Shown: positions 8,886 to 17,486 of the stretch, piece by piece | Position numbering within the stretch: position 1 is the first letter of the stretch | Layout: each line of letters starts with the position of its first letter | NCBI GenBank assembly: GCA_032718475.1 | Contig: JAUCBJ010006813.1 | Span: 1 to 22,814 of the forward strand | DNA: 22,814 nt | Source of the DNA: Nemertoderma westbladi | Lineage: Eukaryota; Xenacoelomorpha; Nemertodermatida; Nemertodermatidae | Direction of reading: 5' to 3' | Notes under the pieces: model-generated | Seen by the model: the letters and a program-made list of their open reading frames with translations, nothing else | Told to the model about the DNA's origin: nothing | Database searches by the model: none | Position numbers and translations under genes: made by a program

Positions 8886-9019
8886 ATTTTCAAGTTAGTC
8901 CACTAACGTCTCTCGTGCACTAACATTTCAAGACCATCCCTACCTTGTCTTGATAGCCAGAAAATATAATTAATTTATAAGATAATTTTAAAGATAATTA
9001 ATTAATTAAAAATTTTGTA

Positions 9020-9390
9020 TAGGGCCTTGTATAAGTGTGCGTTGTAATTGACACAGTGAGCACAACATAGCCTAATTTTGTATGTGTCATACAGTGATTT
9101 CGTGTCCTGAGCAATTTCGATAGAGGGGCGACTTTCGATGCAAACCAAATTCCTCCCTCTCCAGAGGAAAATCGACTCAAATAACATCTGATTACTGACA
9201 AAATTGTATCCTGCTCTACTGACTTTAGTTTATTGTTATGGTTACAAACCCCTGTCTCCAGAAGTTAGAGCCAAGCATGGACTCCCATATTAGTACTGGT
9301 TCTACCAATGCTCTATATAAACAACCCAACCTTGAAATTACTATTTATTCTATGGGACTCCCAAATCCTGGACAAACCATTCAATGGCCA
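9020..9390 (-). pseudogene. Old, diverged LINE fragment with a ~130-bp insertion
   Basis: Minus-strand words match the C-terminal third of the neighbouring LINE. CCAGGATTTGGGAGTC matches CCAGGATTTGGAAGTC, GGGAGTCCATGCTTGGCTC matches GGGAGTCCATGCTGGGCTC, and further on EDTKSL and HCVNYNAH match EDTKSL and HCVKYNAH. About 130 bases (9125-9255) interrupt the homology between the Ala-Leu-Thr and Glu-Asp-Thr codons. The divergence is much greater than in the fragment at 12722-12997, so this is an older insertion. It abuts the 3' end of the intact LINE at 9390. Confidence 0.7.
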
Positions 9391-12300
9391 TACTAGGATC
9401 GGCATGCTGCATTGCAGCTGCATTTTTAAGAATGCTGTGCCGGCTTGTCAACAAAATTGCACCGCCATAACTCCCTATCACCCATGACATTTGCTAGATC
9501 ATCCGCATCTTTAAGGCCAGTGTCCTTTAAGATGCGTCTCAAGAAAGTCATGGGCTGTCCACCATGCTTATTCACTCCATGAGGCTGCCAAAGTACAAGA
9601 TTATGCACTGGCTGGTCCTCACGGCGAAAGCAATGTCCTGCAAAGCGGAGGCGATTTTGTTCTAGTGTCAAGCTTGGGGGAACCAATGAGACACCTCCAA
9701 TGTTATATAGTGTCTGGTTGGAGATGTGTGCATTGTACTTGACACAATGAACCCGGCGTAGCATTCTTGTGAATGTGCCATCCAGAGATTTGGTGTCCTC
9801 AGCAGTTAGAGCCCAGCATGGACTCCCGTAGAGGAGTACTGGAACTACTGCTGCTCTAAATAATCGGACCTTAAGTTTCCGATTAATTCTAGGTGACTTC
9901 CAAATCCTGGAAAGCCTATTCAAGGCTGCCCATGCCTTTCCCTTACGTATTCGAAGGTCCTCACCTGACTTCCGGATCCATGATCCCAGGTAACAGAAGT
10001 CGTCCACATGCTCAAGCATACCATCCTTTGAGCTTATGCTCATCCGATCAGAGACTTGCTGAGGACTTTCAAAGTTAACTGTCAGAATTTTGGTCTTTCT
10101 GGAGTTAATAAAAAGACCAACACTAGAAGCAGCATGTTCTAATGAGCTGAGGAGCCGTTGGGCTCCCTCTAATGATTCTGAGAGTACTCCTAAGTCATCA
10201 GCAAAGTCTAGATCAGTTAGGTACTTGGCAGGATTTCCTCGACTTCTGGAGCCAGTAGGTGGAGTTATCATCACCCCATCATCATTATGATGATCTAAGG
10301 ACATGCGTAGAACATAGTCAACCACAATAATGAACAAGAATGGTGCAAGTGTGTCTCCTTGGAGGACGCCCCATAACACTTCAAATGGTTCTGTGTCACC
10401 GTCAACAGTAGACACAAATGTTGTCGAACCATCGTATACTGATCTGATTGCTGCAATAATTTCATCAGGAATCCCATATAATGAAAGTATGCTGAACATA
10501 CGTGACCGAGAGACTGAATCAAAGGCCTTGAAGAAGTCAACAAAGATAACAGCCAGATGCCTGTCTTTCTTTTTTGATAATTCTTCAATTATCCTTCTAA
10601 GTGCCAAAATGGGCTCCATGGTCCCACGACCTTTACGGAACCCATTCTGATTTCCACGGAGCAGTCTCTCAATGGGATCCCTAATGCGATTTAATAGAAT
10701 CCTATTGTATAGCTTTGCAGCAATCGAGATCAATGAGATTCCCCGAAAAGAACCATAGAGTGTTAGGTTGCCCTTCTTGGGAACTGGCACCAACTTATTT
10801 GTTTTCATTTCTTGTGGGACTCTTGTTGTTCGGTACATGTCTACTATGATGGGATAGATGAGCTTTAAACACTCAGGTATTTTAAAGACCTCAGGGGGAA
10901 CACCATCTACTCCACTGGCACGATTGGTCTTAATGCTCTTTGCAGCAGCCTTCACTTCTGCAAAGGAGATATCGCCAATGGGAATATCTGGAAGTACAGA
11001 CTCAGACACTTTTACTTCTATAAAGTTATCAGGCAATACCCTGTCATTATTGAGGAGCTTTTCAAAGTGGGCTTTCCAACCATTGAGGCGATCGGCTGGT
11101 GATTCAGCCTTAACCTTGGTGGTTGGTTGGCTTTTCCGCCCAGTAAGCAGATTGATCGATTTCCATGCCTGGGATGATTGCCTGTTGTCGTCAGCATCAT
11201 TGATGGCATCAACCTGTTGGTTTATTAGCTCCTGTAGATTAACAGAGTACTGCCTGTTCAGGGACCTAGATGCAGCCTTAACTGCATTCTTGGCCTCTGT
11301 AGTCTGTTTGAGTCGGGACTCTTTCTGCGCCTTATGAAGGTCATTTCGGCACTTCTGAATTTTGTTGTCAGTCCAGGGGGCCCTTTTCCTGTTTCGAGGG
11401 TATACAGGAACTGTTTCTGCAGCTGCTAACTTAACTGCTTCTGTAAAGGCAGTATAGCCCTCACAGTGATCTGCCGCCTCAGAGGCAAGAGCCTCATACC
11501 TGTTGCTCAGCTGTAGTGTGAAGCTGGATCTCACACTTGGCTGTTGCAACAGAGAGGACCAGTCATGCCGCGGCAAGGCAGATTTCGTTGTTCTGCTAGC
11601 ACGCAGACTAAGTCTTACCTTGGCCACAATAAGGCGGTGATCACTGGAAAAGGGTCGAAGTGTAAATGCATTACAGTCTTGTATAGAGCTCCTGTATTTC
11701 CTACGAAACAGAATATGGTCTATCTGGGACTTGTGACCACTGGGTCCACTATGAGTCCATATCTTTCCAGTTCGCTTCTTGAACTGGGTTCCAGCCGAAA
11801 ACAATCCATTTCCAGAGATAAAATCCTGAAGATGGACAGAATTTCGGTTAACACTATTGCTATAGACCCAGGGCGATGTAGGTGATTGATGCAGACTTGC
11901 ATTAAAGTCTCCCAGGAATGTTAAGAATGCATGCTGATCCACTCCATCAGTAGCTGCTTGTAGATTGTGGTAGAAATTTTCCACCTCCTCTACAGGGGTA
12001 ACACTAGTTGGAGAGTAGCACACAATCAGAACCACCTTAGGAAACTTCTTAGCCAGTCTTCCAGAACATGAGAAGTGGCAACGGATGATGCGGTTAGAGA
12101 TTTGGTCTATTTTGTCCAATGCTGCATGTGCAGTTGGATTCATCAATAGACCAATTCCACCATTGCCACTATCATCTGCTGACGCGAGGGCGAGTCGCCA
12201 ACCGCCCCCCATGTCCTTAATCAGAACCTCATCAGTCTGTCCAGTCTGCATTCGGTGCTCTTGAACACCCACTGCGCTAAGAGAGAGCTTATCTGCCAAG

Positions 12301-12667
12301 GCAGTCAGCTCACCTTGTCGCATTGGGGACCCGAGTGTTAGGGTGTTTACTGAGGCTAGTCTAGTGACTTGCCTCAGATTCACCAATGGCTTTGTTGGTC
12401 GGGGTGGAACATGAGAGTAGCCTCCAACTCCAGAATCCCTCTCCCCATCACAATCTGGCCTCCCTGGTGACCCAGGGTTTGGGCCAGAAAGGTCATCAAG
12501 AAAGGGACTCAAAGAATTGTTGGCTGCTCTCTCTCCAGTAGGGGGTGAGACAGGCAGCCGGTCAGGAGTTAACTGACGCCTGTGAGGCCGATTGTGTCCG
12601 GTAATTCCACTGGCCTCTAGTGGCCGGACCTCCGCATTGCTAATGTAATCCATAGTGGGGGTTGGGG
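9391..12667 (-). mobile_element. APE-type non-LTR retrotransposon (LINE), near complete
   Basis: The element runs right to left. Its 3' UTR is only ~35 bases, ends near GATCCTAGTA at 9391, and is shared with the chimeric copy at 199-372. The body is one long ORF. The 5' limit is taken as the start of the 37-base segment at 12668-12705, which also occurs at the window start in the opposite orientation relative to the LINE. No target-site duplication is evident, because both flanks are themselves LINE fragments. No separate ORF1 is seen upstream. An uninterrupted reading frame suggests recent insertion. The clade (RTE-like, Jockey-like or other) is not assigned. Confidence 0.8.
9426..12653 (-). 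CDS. LINE ORF2: AP endonuclease and reverse transcriptase
   Basis: This encodes the protein that nicks target DNA and primes reverse transcription there. The frame is open from 12722; residue numbers count from there. I prefer the ATG at 12653 (residue 24), because the preceding codons come from the separately repeated 37-base segment. An N-terminal Pro/Ser-rich stretch (to ~110) precedes the endonuclease. Endonuclease motifs are N126, E155 in VGVQEHR, CYSPTS at 235, GDFN at 271-274 and SSDH at 359-362. RT motifs are ASGVDGVP at 602, motif A DFFKAFDSV at 729, motif B LQGDTLAP at 787, motif C FADD at 840-843 and motif E FCYLGSW at 909. The C-terminal domain ends with GDRELWR. All catalytic residues I know for the family are present, with no stop or frameshift. 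No zinc knuckle is evident. Confidence 0.93.
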   Translation of the reverse strand: MDYISNAEVRPLEASGITGHNRPHRRQLTPDRLPVSPPTGERAANNSLSPFLDDLSGPNPGSPGRPDCDGERDSGVGGYSHVPPRPTKPLVNLRQVTRLASVNTLTLGSPMRQGELTALADKLSLSAVGVQEHRMQTGQTDEVLIKDMGGGWRLALASADDSGNGGIGLLMNPTAHAALDKIDQISNRIIRCHFSCSGRLAKKFPKVVLIVCYSPTSVTPVEEVENFYHNLQAATDGVDQHAFLTFLGDFNASLHQSPTSPWVYSNSVNRNSVHLQDFISGNGLFSAGTQFKKRTGKIWTHSGPSGHKSQIDHILFRRKYRSSIQDCNAFTLRPFSSDHRLIVAKVRLSLRASRTTKSALPRHDWSSLLQQPSVRSSFTLQLSNRYEALASEAADHCEGYTAFTEAVKLAAAETVPVYPRNRKRAPWTDNKIQKCRNDLHKAQKESRLKQTTEAKNAVKAASRSLNRQYSVNLQELINQQVDAINDADDNRQSSQAWKSINLLTGRKSQPTTKVKAESPADRLNGWKAHFEKLLNNDRVLPDNFIEVKVSESVLPDIPIGDISFAEVKAAAKSIKTNRASGVDGVPPEVFKIPECLKLIYPIIVDMYRTTRVPQEMKTNKLVPVPKKGNLTLYGSFRGISLISIAAKLYNRILLNRIRDPIERLLRGNQNGFRKGRGTMEPILALRRIIEELSKKKDRHLAVIFVDFFKAFDSVSRSRMFSILSLYGIPDEIIAAIRSVYDGSTTFVSTVDGDTEPFEVLWGVLQGDTLAPFLFIIVVDYVLRMSLDHHNDDGVMITPPTGSRSRGNPAKYLTDLDFADDLGVLSESLEGAQRLLSSLEHAASSVGLFINSRKTKILTVNFESPQQVSDRMSISSKDGMLEHVDDFCYLGSWIRKSGEDLRIRKGKAWAALNRLSRIWKSPRINRKLKVRLFRAAVVPVLLYGSPCWALTAEDTKSLDGTFTRMLRRVHCVKYNAHISNQTLYNIGGVSLVPPSLTLEQNRLRFAGHCFRREDQPVHNLVLWQPHGVNKHGGQPMTFLRRILKDTGLKDADDLANVMGDRELWRCNFVDKPAQHS

Positions 12668-12705
12668 GGTGCTTTTTTGCCGAGTCAGCTCTCGGGGCAA
12701 ATACC
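12668..12705 (+). repeat. 37-base segment shared with the window start; near-palindromic
   Basis: GTGCTTTTTTGCCGAGTCAG and the following CTCTCGGGGCAAATACC recur at 1-38 with one extra T. The centre pairs with itself: TTTGCCGAG against CTCGGGGCAAA, with a two-base bulge. Here it lies antisense to the LINE; at the window start it lies in the same sense as the LINE tail. Confidence 0.8.
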
Positions 12706-12721
12706 CAAATACGCAAATACA

Positions 12722-12997
12722 CAAATGTTGTCGAACCATCGTATACTGATCGTATACTATTGCTGCAATAATTTCATCAGGAATCCCATATAAAGAAAGT
12801 ATGCTGAACATACGTGAGCGAGAGACTGAATCAAAGGCCTTGAAGAAGTCAACAAAGATAACAGCCAGATGCCTGTCTTTCTTTTTTGACAACTCTTCAA
12901 TTATCCTTCTAAGTGCCAAAATGGACTCCATGGTCCCACGACCTTTACGGAACCCATTCTGATTACTACGGAGCAGTCTCTCAATGGGAACCCTGAT
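12722..12997 (-). pseudogene. Young LINE fragment (RT core) of the same family
   Basis: Nearly identical to 10412-10672 of the intact LINE. It covers the RT segment that includes DFFKAFDSV and SILSLYGIPDEIIAAI, with a short tandem duplication of TCGTATACTGATCGTATACT at its left edge. Differences from the intact copy are few. It starts directly beside the 5' end of that copy and ends at about 12997, where homology changes to a different sequence. Confidence 0.85.
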
Positions 12998-13111
12998 GCC
13001 AGGCTGGACCTCTGGTTTCCCTCATCCTTGGCCACCAACCAGCCAACCCACACCTAGATCCGCCCTAACCTCCCTGTCCACATCTACAGAGGAATCCGAG
13101 AGGATATCAAC
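12998..13111 (+). pseudogene. Left part of an ORF fragment split by a transposon (continues at 17487)
   Basis: Not recognised with certainty. The plus-strand frame contains RPNLPVHIYRGIREDIN and stops upstream at the TAG at 13055-13057. If the sequence 13112-17495 is removed, the same frame continues into LRSFYPHHPANLDMPSLERK, giving an open frame across the junction. Other frames are open too, so the coding strand is inferred. Base composition is GC-richer than the AT-rich interior of the insertion, which supports a common origin of the two flanks. Confidence 0.45.
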
Positions 13112-13230
13112 GGATCTAGGACACTTCCCCCCCGGACACTTCCCCCCGGACACTTCCCCCCCGCCCAAGTAGGACACTTCCCCCCCGGACACTTCCCCCC
13201 CGGACACTTGCCTCCCGGACACTCCCCCCC
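13112..13230 (+). repeat. Left inverted terminus: seven GGACACTTCCCCC units
   Basis: Units start at 13119, 13134, 13148, 13172, 13187, 13202 and 13217. The 24-base gap between the third and fourth contains the GCCCAAGTA interruption. Small ORFs on both strands here (Pro-rich or Gly-rich) are translations of the repeat. Confidence 0.85.
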
Positions 13231-13409
13231 CCCCCAGTTAAAGTGTTAAAATTAATCTGGGTGCATCAAAGCAATAAACAAAAGTTAAAGATGGCTACAG
13301 GACAAGTTGTATCTAGACAAGTTTTTTCAAAATTATAAAAGAAACATTTTTATAGTCAAATTTTGTTTGTTTTTCTTTTATTTCCTTTAATTCTTTTAAT
13401 TTATTTTAA

Positions 13410-13473
13410 TTGGGGGCTGCCGCCCCCAAACCCCAGCTTCATTCTTGGGGGTTATCGCCCCCAGACCCCGGCA
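13410..13473 (+). repeat. Duplicated GC hairpin pair
   Basis: Two similar hairpins stand in AT-rich DNA: TTGGGGGCTGCCGCCCCCAA followed by ACCCC, then 17 bases later TTGGGGGTTATCGCCCCCAG followed by ACCCC. Each can form a five-base G/C stem with a six-base loop. Their role is unknown; they lie inside the left arm of the 4.4-kb element. Confidence 0.65.
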
Positions 13474-13832
13474 TTTCCCTGAGTGCCCGTGGTGAAAGAC
13501 TTAAGACCACTTTGAAATAATTAATTCATGTTTGTATCATCAGATAATAAATTGACTAAGCCTAAAGTAGGAGCTGTATTGAATGTTAACCAATTTAATA
13601 TATAAATTACTACAATATTATATAATTCAACAAAATCCTATTAAAAATATTGCAAGTAACCAGGAAATTTAAGGGGGGGGGGGGGGGGGGGGGGTACACC
13701 CCCCCTCAGGTCAAAATTTTCATTTTTTGTTTTTTTATTTCATCTAGAGTAGAATTTAATGCGGATTTCAAATCTGGAAACGGCTTAGCGAGATCTCTTT
13801 TACTTCTCGAGTAATGGCTGGTTTTCCGTCTG

Positions 13833-14033
13833 TATGTCTGTCTGTCTGTCCATCGAAATATTAAAAAGGGCATAAAATAAGCAATCTGAAATGTTTACTG
13901 TTAGGATTTTTCTTAATGACGTTGTCTGTTTTAATATTTGGAATTATCTAATCACTATGTCTGTATCTCAGTCTGTCTCTCAGTTTGTCTGTCTGTCTGT
14001 CTGTCTGTTTGTATGTCTGTCTGTCTGTCAACA
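13833..14033 (+). repeat. (TCTG)n microsatellite, two blocks
   Basis: TCTG/TGTC repeats occur at about 13833-13852 and 13964-14033, with interspersed TTTG and TATG variants. A Val/Cys/Leu-repeat ORF across them is an artefact of the repeat. Confidence 0.9.
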
Positions 14034-14231
14034 TGTCCGTCAAATTTTGATTAATATATATTTAATAGATATTTGTGAGTTTTGTATTACATATTGAACA
14101 GTTGTCTAATGGACTTGTTGTCTACTAGTAATAACAAATGTGAACCATCATATAACAATAGCTAGTAATAATTATTCTGGGAAACAACCATAAACTTATT
14201 TTTTTTTTAATTCCGCAGGCTCTGAGAATAA

Positions 14232-14452
14232 TTCACGTGCTGCGCGAAGTCTTCATGTGCAGCATGAACTTTTCATGTGCCGCGTGAAGGCTTCTCATTT
14301 TGATCAAAATGCTTTCCGAGGTGCTCGATTAATTAACGTGCTTTATAAAGAATTTAAGTGCTACGTGAAACCTTCACCTGCTGCGCAAATGTCTCACGTG
14401 CTGCGCGAGGGTTTCACGTGCTGCGCAAAGCTTAATGTTCTGTGTAAAGGCT
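14232..14452 (+). repeat. 20-bp tandem array, 11 units, CACGTGCTGCGCGAAG core
   Basis: Units run head to tail at 14232, 14252, 14272, 14292, 14312 (21 bases), 14333, 14353, 14373, 14393, 14413 and 14433. The best unit is TTCACGTGCTGCGCGAAGTC, and the middle units (14292-14372) are eroded. An isolated copy of the core lies at 14585. Most intact units contain CACGTG or CATGTG, an E-box-like word. The ORF at 14257-14460 is not a gene, because 20 is not a multiple of three and the frame drifts through the repeat. Confidence 0.85.
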
Positions 14453-14785
14453 TAATATAAAATTATGTGGAAATTTTTATATAATTTTGAATGTTTCTTA
14501 AGGTTGTCTCATTATTCCATGACTATTTATTACTAAATGACGAAATAGTATGAGATCAAATCAATATGCCAAAATGAAATTTGTTCACGTGCTGCGCGAA
14601 GTGTTTTTTGGCAAGCACTCTAAAATTATTTTAACAGGTTGTTAAAAGTGGGTAGGGGTTTTTTTTGAACCAAATTTAATGAAATCCATTGAGAAATCAC
14701 AAAATATGGATAGGGGATAACCAATGGCAAAAGAAAAGGAGATACCAGTACTGAAAATAGCGGGAACATTTGAAATATATTGTTC

Positions 14786-16345
14786 TTAACCCTATTAGTA
14801 CCGGGCTATAAAATGTTGTACAAATACCGGGGGGGGGGGTCATATTGACCCCCCCCTCTAAAATATACAAATATTTACGAAAACGTCTGATTTTTTGTTT
14901 GTACGTAGGTATCACTTGTCTGGATCCGACCGAAAAAAAAATTTTCGAAAAAATGTACTGGGGTGGTTATATTGCAGCACCAAAATTACAAGTAGTGCAC
15001 AATTTTCACCAAATTTGAAAGTTACATTTTCGGCTAATTATTTTTCAATACAGGTTTTCTGGGGTGCAAAATACATTGGAAAATATTCAAAATGATATGA
15101 TTACTATAAATGGCTGTTTAGTCCTCTCTGCGTAGGAAAAAAATGAAAAAAACAAGTAACCAGCACTTTTCAGTTAGAACACAAAATTTTTAATTCACTT
15201 ATACGATGCTATAAATTCACATTTTCAGGTTTTCGAGGGCGCTGATTCTAATGGAATACATTTCTAATGTGCCAGATCATTGCTACTTGTATTTTTCGGC
15301 GTAATTTGGCAAATTTTGGTGCTAGCACCAAATTTCGTACCCATCACCAAAAAGTACAAGTTTGCGATGTCCAGTGCTGTTTTTATTGATTCCATCGGAT
15401 TCAGGACCCTCATAAACCCGTATAACGCAAGAAACAAGGTGATACTATCTACTTATCAATTTGCATATTTTCCAAAATTTGGTGCTGGCACAACAATTTT
15501 CACCCACCGGCGAAAAATGCAAGTTTGAGAACTCTTATGAAATTTTTACTGATTCCATTGAATTCAGAACCATCACAAACCCGTATAACGCAAGAAACAA
15601 GGTGACACAATCAATTGATATATTTGATGGTTTTCAAAATTTGGTGCTAGCACCACATTTTGCACCCACATCCGAAAAATACAAGTTTGAGATGTCTAGT
15701 TCGATAATTATATTTTCCATTGAATTCAGAACAGCCATAAACCTCTAAAACGCAAGAAATAAATTGTCACAAGCAATTTTATCTATTGAATGGATTTTCA
15801 AAATTTCGTGCTAGCACCAAAATTTGCACACAGCACCGAAAAATACAAGTTTGATACGCTTGGTGCAACTCGTATATATTTCATCGAATCCAGAAACCCA
15901 AAAAACCCCAATTGCGTAAAAAACAAGTTTCAAACGTTCAATTTACAAAATTGACTTATTTCAAAATTTGGTGCTGGCACCAAAATTTGGTACCCGCCGA
16001 AAAATACAAGTTTGAAATTTCTAAATCAATTGATACGTATTCCATCAAATTTCTAACACCAAAAAACCGGTGTAAATCAAAAATAGAGATGTTACAATTC
16101 ATATTTAATGAAATGTAATTTTCAAAAAACGTCTCAAAAAAAGTGCCAAAAGTAGGGTTAAAAAATGGTGCTATAACTCGAAAAGTACCCAATATTTTTG
16201 AAAACGGTTTTCACTACTAGGAAGACAATAGATTTTTAGGAAAAGTCATAAAATTTCAGATTCCCAACTGCGTTTGTTTCAGAATTATAATAAAAAAACC
16301 ATGGGAGGGGTCATATTGACCCCCCCCCGGGTTTAATAGGGTTAA
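14786..16345. mobile_element. 1.56-kb piggyBac-type non-autonomous element (MITE-like)
   Basis: The element is bounded by TTAA at 14786-14789 and 16342-16345. The left terminus is CCCTATTA; the right terminus is its exact inverse, TAATAGGG. Just inside each end is an inverted copy of CCGGGGGGGGTCATATTGAC, at 14827-14850 and 16306-16330. In it GGGTCA/TGACCC arms form a hairpin with loop TAT. TTAA followed by CCCT is the known pattern of piggyBac transposon ends. There is no transposase; the interior is AT-rich and carries a 163-bp tandem array. Removal of the element leaves TTGTTCTTAAACTTTAAATG, which reads as a plausible empty site. Confidence 0.8.
15290..16110 (+). repeat. ~163-bp tandem repeat, five units, each with a palindrome
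   Basis: The palindrome TTTGGTGCTAGCACCAAA is perfect at 15315-15332 and recurs in variants centred at about 15486, 15648, 15812 and 15975, giving spacings of 163, 162, 164 and 163. Each unit also has AAAAATACAAGTTTGA, TTCCATTGAATTCAGAACC and, in most units, a form of ATAACGCAAGAAACAAG. Open frames at 15280-15528, 15461-15748 and 15912-16118 are translations of these units with no recognisable protein. Confidence 0.9.
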
Positions 16346-16708
16346 ACTTTAAATGCGTTTATCTCGGAATTGTATTTTTCACATTCAAAATACTACTACT
16401 CAGCCATTTCTTAACCAATCTTCGAAATTTTTTTTTTGTTTGATTTCTTTTCGGGTTTTGATCAAAAGTTATCGGTTAGAATTTTGAATTGTGCCATATT
16501 AATTTCTTGAAATTAGTTAATATCTATTAAGTAATAATTAATATTAGTTAATAATATTTAAAAAATATTTAAGACCTAAATAAAAAATGTAACCGATAAG
16601 TTTTGTGGAGCCGAGGATGCTGATTCAGAAAAACCAAGTTTCGAAAATTTTCGCCCAAAATTGTGAGACTAGTAGTGTTTTTAGTGAAATTAACAATTTC
16701 GCTGGTGG

Positions 16709-16720
16709 CCGCTAGAGGGC
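16709..16720 (+). promoter_or_regulatory. CTCF-like core motif
   Basis: CCGCTAGAGGGC matches the bilaterian CTCF core consensus CCASYAGRKGGC at all positions but one (G for A at the third, a known variant). It lies in the right arm of the 3.2-kb TTAA element. Binding is inferred only from the word. Confidence 0.3.
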
Positions 16721-17348
16721 TACGCACATTTGAAAATTTTTTTTTTGAACCCAATCTTTGGCCATATGTTAATCCCCCGAAAGGTATAAAATATACAAAA
16801 TTAAACACAAGCAGAAATTATAGCCATTTGCAAAAAAGGTCCATAGGGGGGTGTACCCCCCCCTTAATATGTAGTGTGTATAATATCTATATAGTATGTA
16901 TAGTAGTAATATATATATATCAATATGTAATGCTGAACACAGAATACAGGTCGACGCATGTCGATTTTACCCTGGAGAGGTATAATTTTGATTGCTACAA
17001 TAATATTCATCCCCATCTGCTACAATTTGAAGAAGACTATTACATAATAATACTTATAATTAAAACAATTAATTATTATAATTCTATAGTTAATAAAAAC
17101 AGTATATCATTCCGGGGATGGAATTTATAGGTCATCTAATATAATTAATTGTTTAAAGATTAGCAAACAATACGATGTAATTGCATTGATAAAACCCATA
17201 AATAAAACTTGAATATAAAATGTAAAATCGGGATGCAAAAGATCACTTTCTGAGCTACGAAAGGAAAATTGGATACAACTTATCTGTATACAAGCGGTCC
17301 GTTTACCTTACAAAATGAAAACTACGAATGTGCGAAGTTAAGAACAGT

Positions 17349-17486
17349 CGAGGGGGAAGTGTCCGCGGGGGGGGGGAAGTGTCTGGGGGGGGAAGTGTCC
17401 GGGGGGAAGTTTCCTACTTGAGCGGGGGGGAGCTTTCCGGGGGGAAGTGTCCGGGGGGGGGGGGGGGGGGGGAGTGCCCGAACACC
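17349..17486 (-). repeat. Right inverted terminus: seven units, mirror of 13112-13230
   Basis: Read on the minus strand, seven units of GGACACTTCCCCC or variants occur, with the GCTCAAGTA interruption after the third unit from the outside, exactly as in the left terminus. The first inter-unit spacer has expanded into a 20-base G tract at 17453-17472 on the plus strand. Confidence 0.85.

Larger units (their letters stand above)
13669..16867. mobile_element. 3.2-kb TTAA-flanked element with G8-TACA-C6 inverted termini, no transposase
   Basis: The left end is TTAA (13669-13672), 22 G, TACA, 7 C. The right end, reverse-complemented, is TTAA (16864-16867), 8 G, TACA, 6 C. This is an inverted terminal repeat of about 18 bases beside the tetranucleotide duplicated by piggyBac-type transposases. 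Inside are TCTG microsatellites, a 20-bp tandem array and a second TTAA element. No transposase coding is visible. The terminal repeat is short and low in complexity, so chance cannot be excluded from one copy. Confidence 0.55.
13112..17486. mobile_element. 4.4-kb DNA-transposon-like element with 7-unit minisatellite inverted termini
   Basis: The exact 9-mer GATATCAAC directly flanks both ends (13103-13111 and 17487-17495). The left end starts GGATCTAGGACACTTCC. The right end, reverse-complemented, starts GGTGTTCGGGCACTCCC. Both termini then hold seven units of GGACACTTCCCCC, with the same GCYCAAGTAGGA interruption after the third unit. No transposase ORF is seen, so it is non-autonomous, or its gene was lost. 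It contains two further nested elements. A 9-bp duplication is known for Mutator-like elements among others, but I make no superfamily call. Confidence 0.7.

Noticed and set aside
13891-14097. Cys/Val/Leu-rich ORF
   Set aside because: It is a translation of the TCTG microsatellite.
15280-16118. Repeat protein encoded by the 163-bp array
   Set aside because: Unit lengths vary (162-164), so the frame is lost between units. The similarity of the ORFs comes from the DNA repeat, not from selection on a protein.
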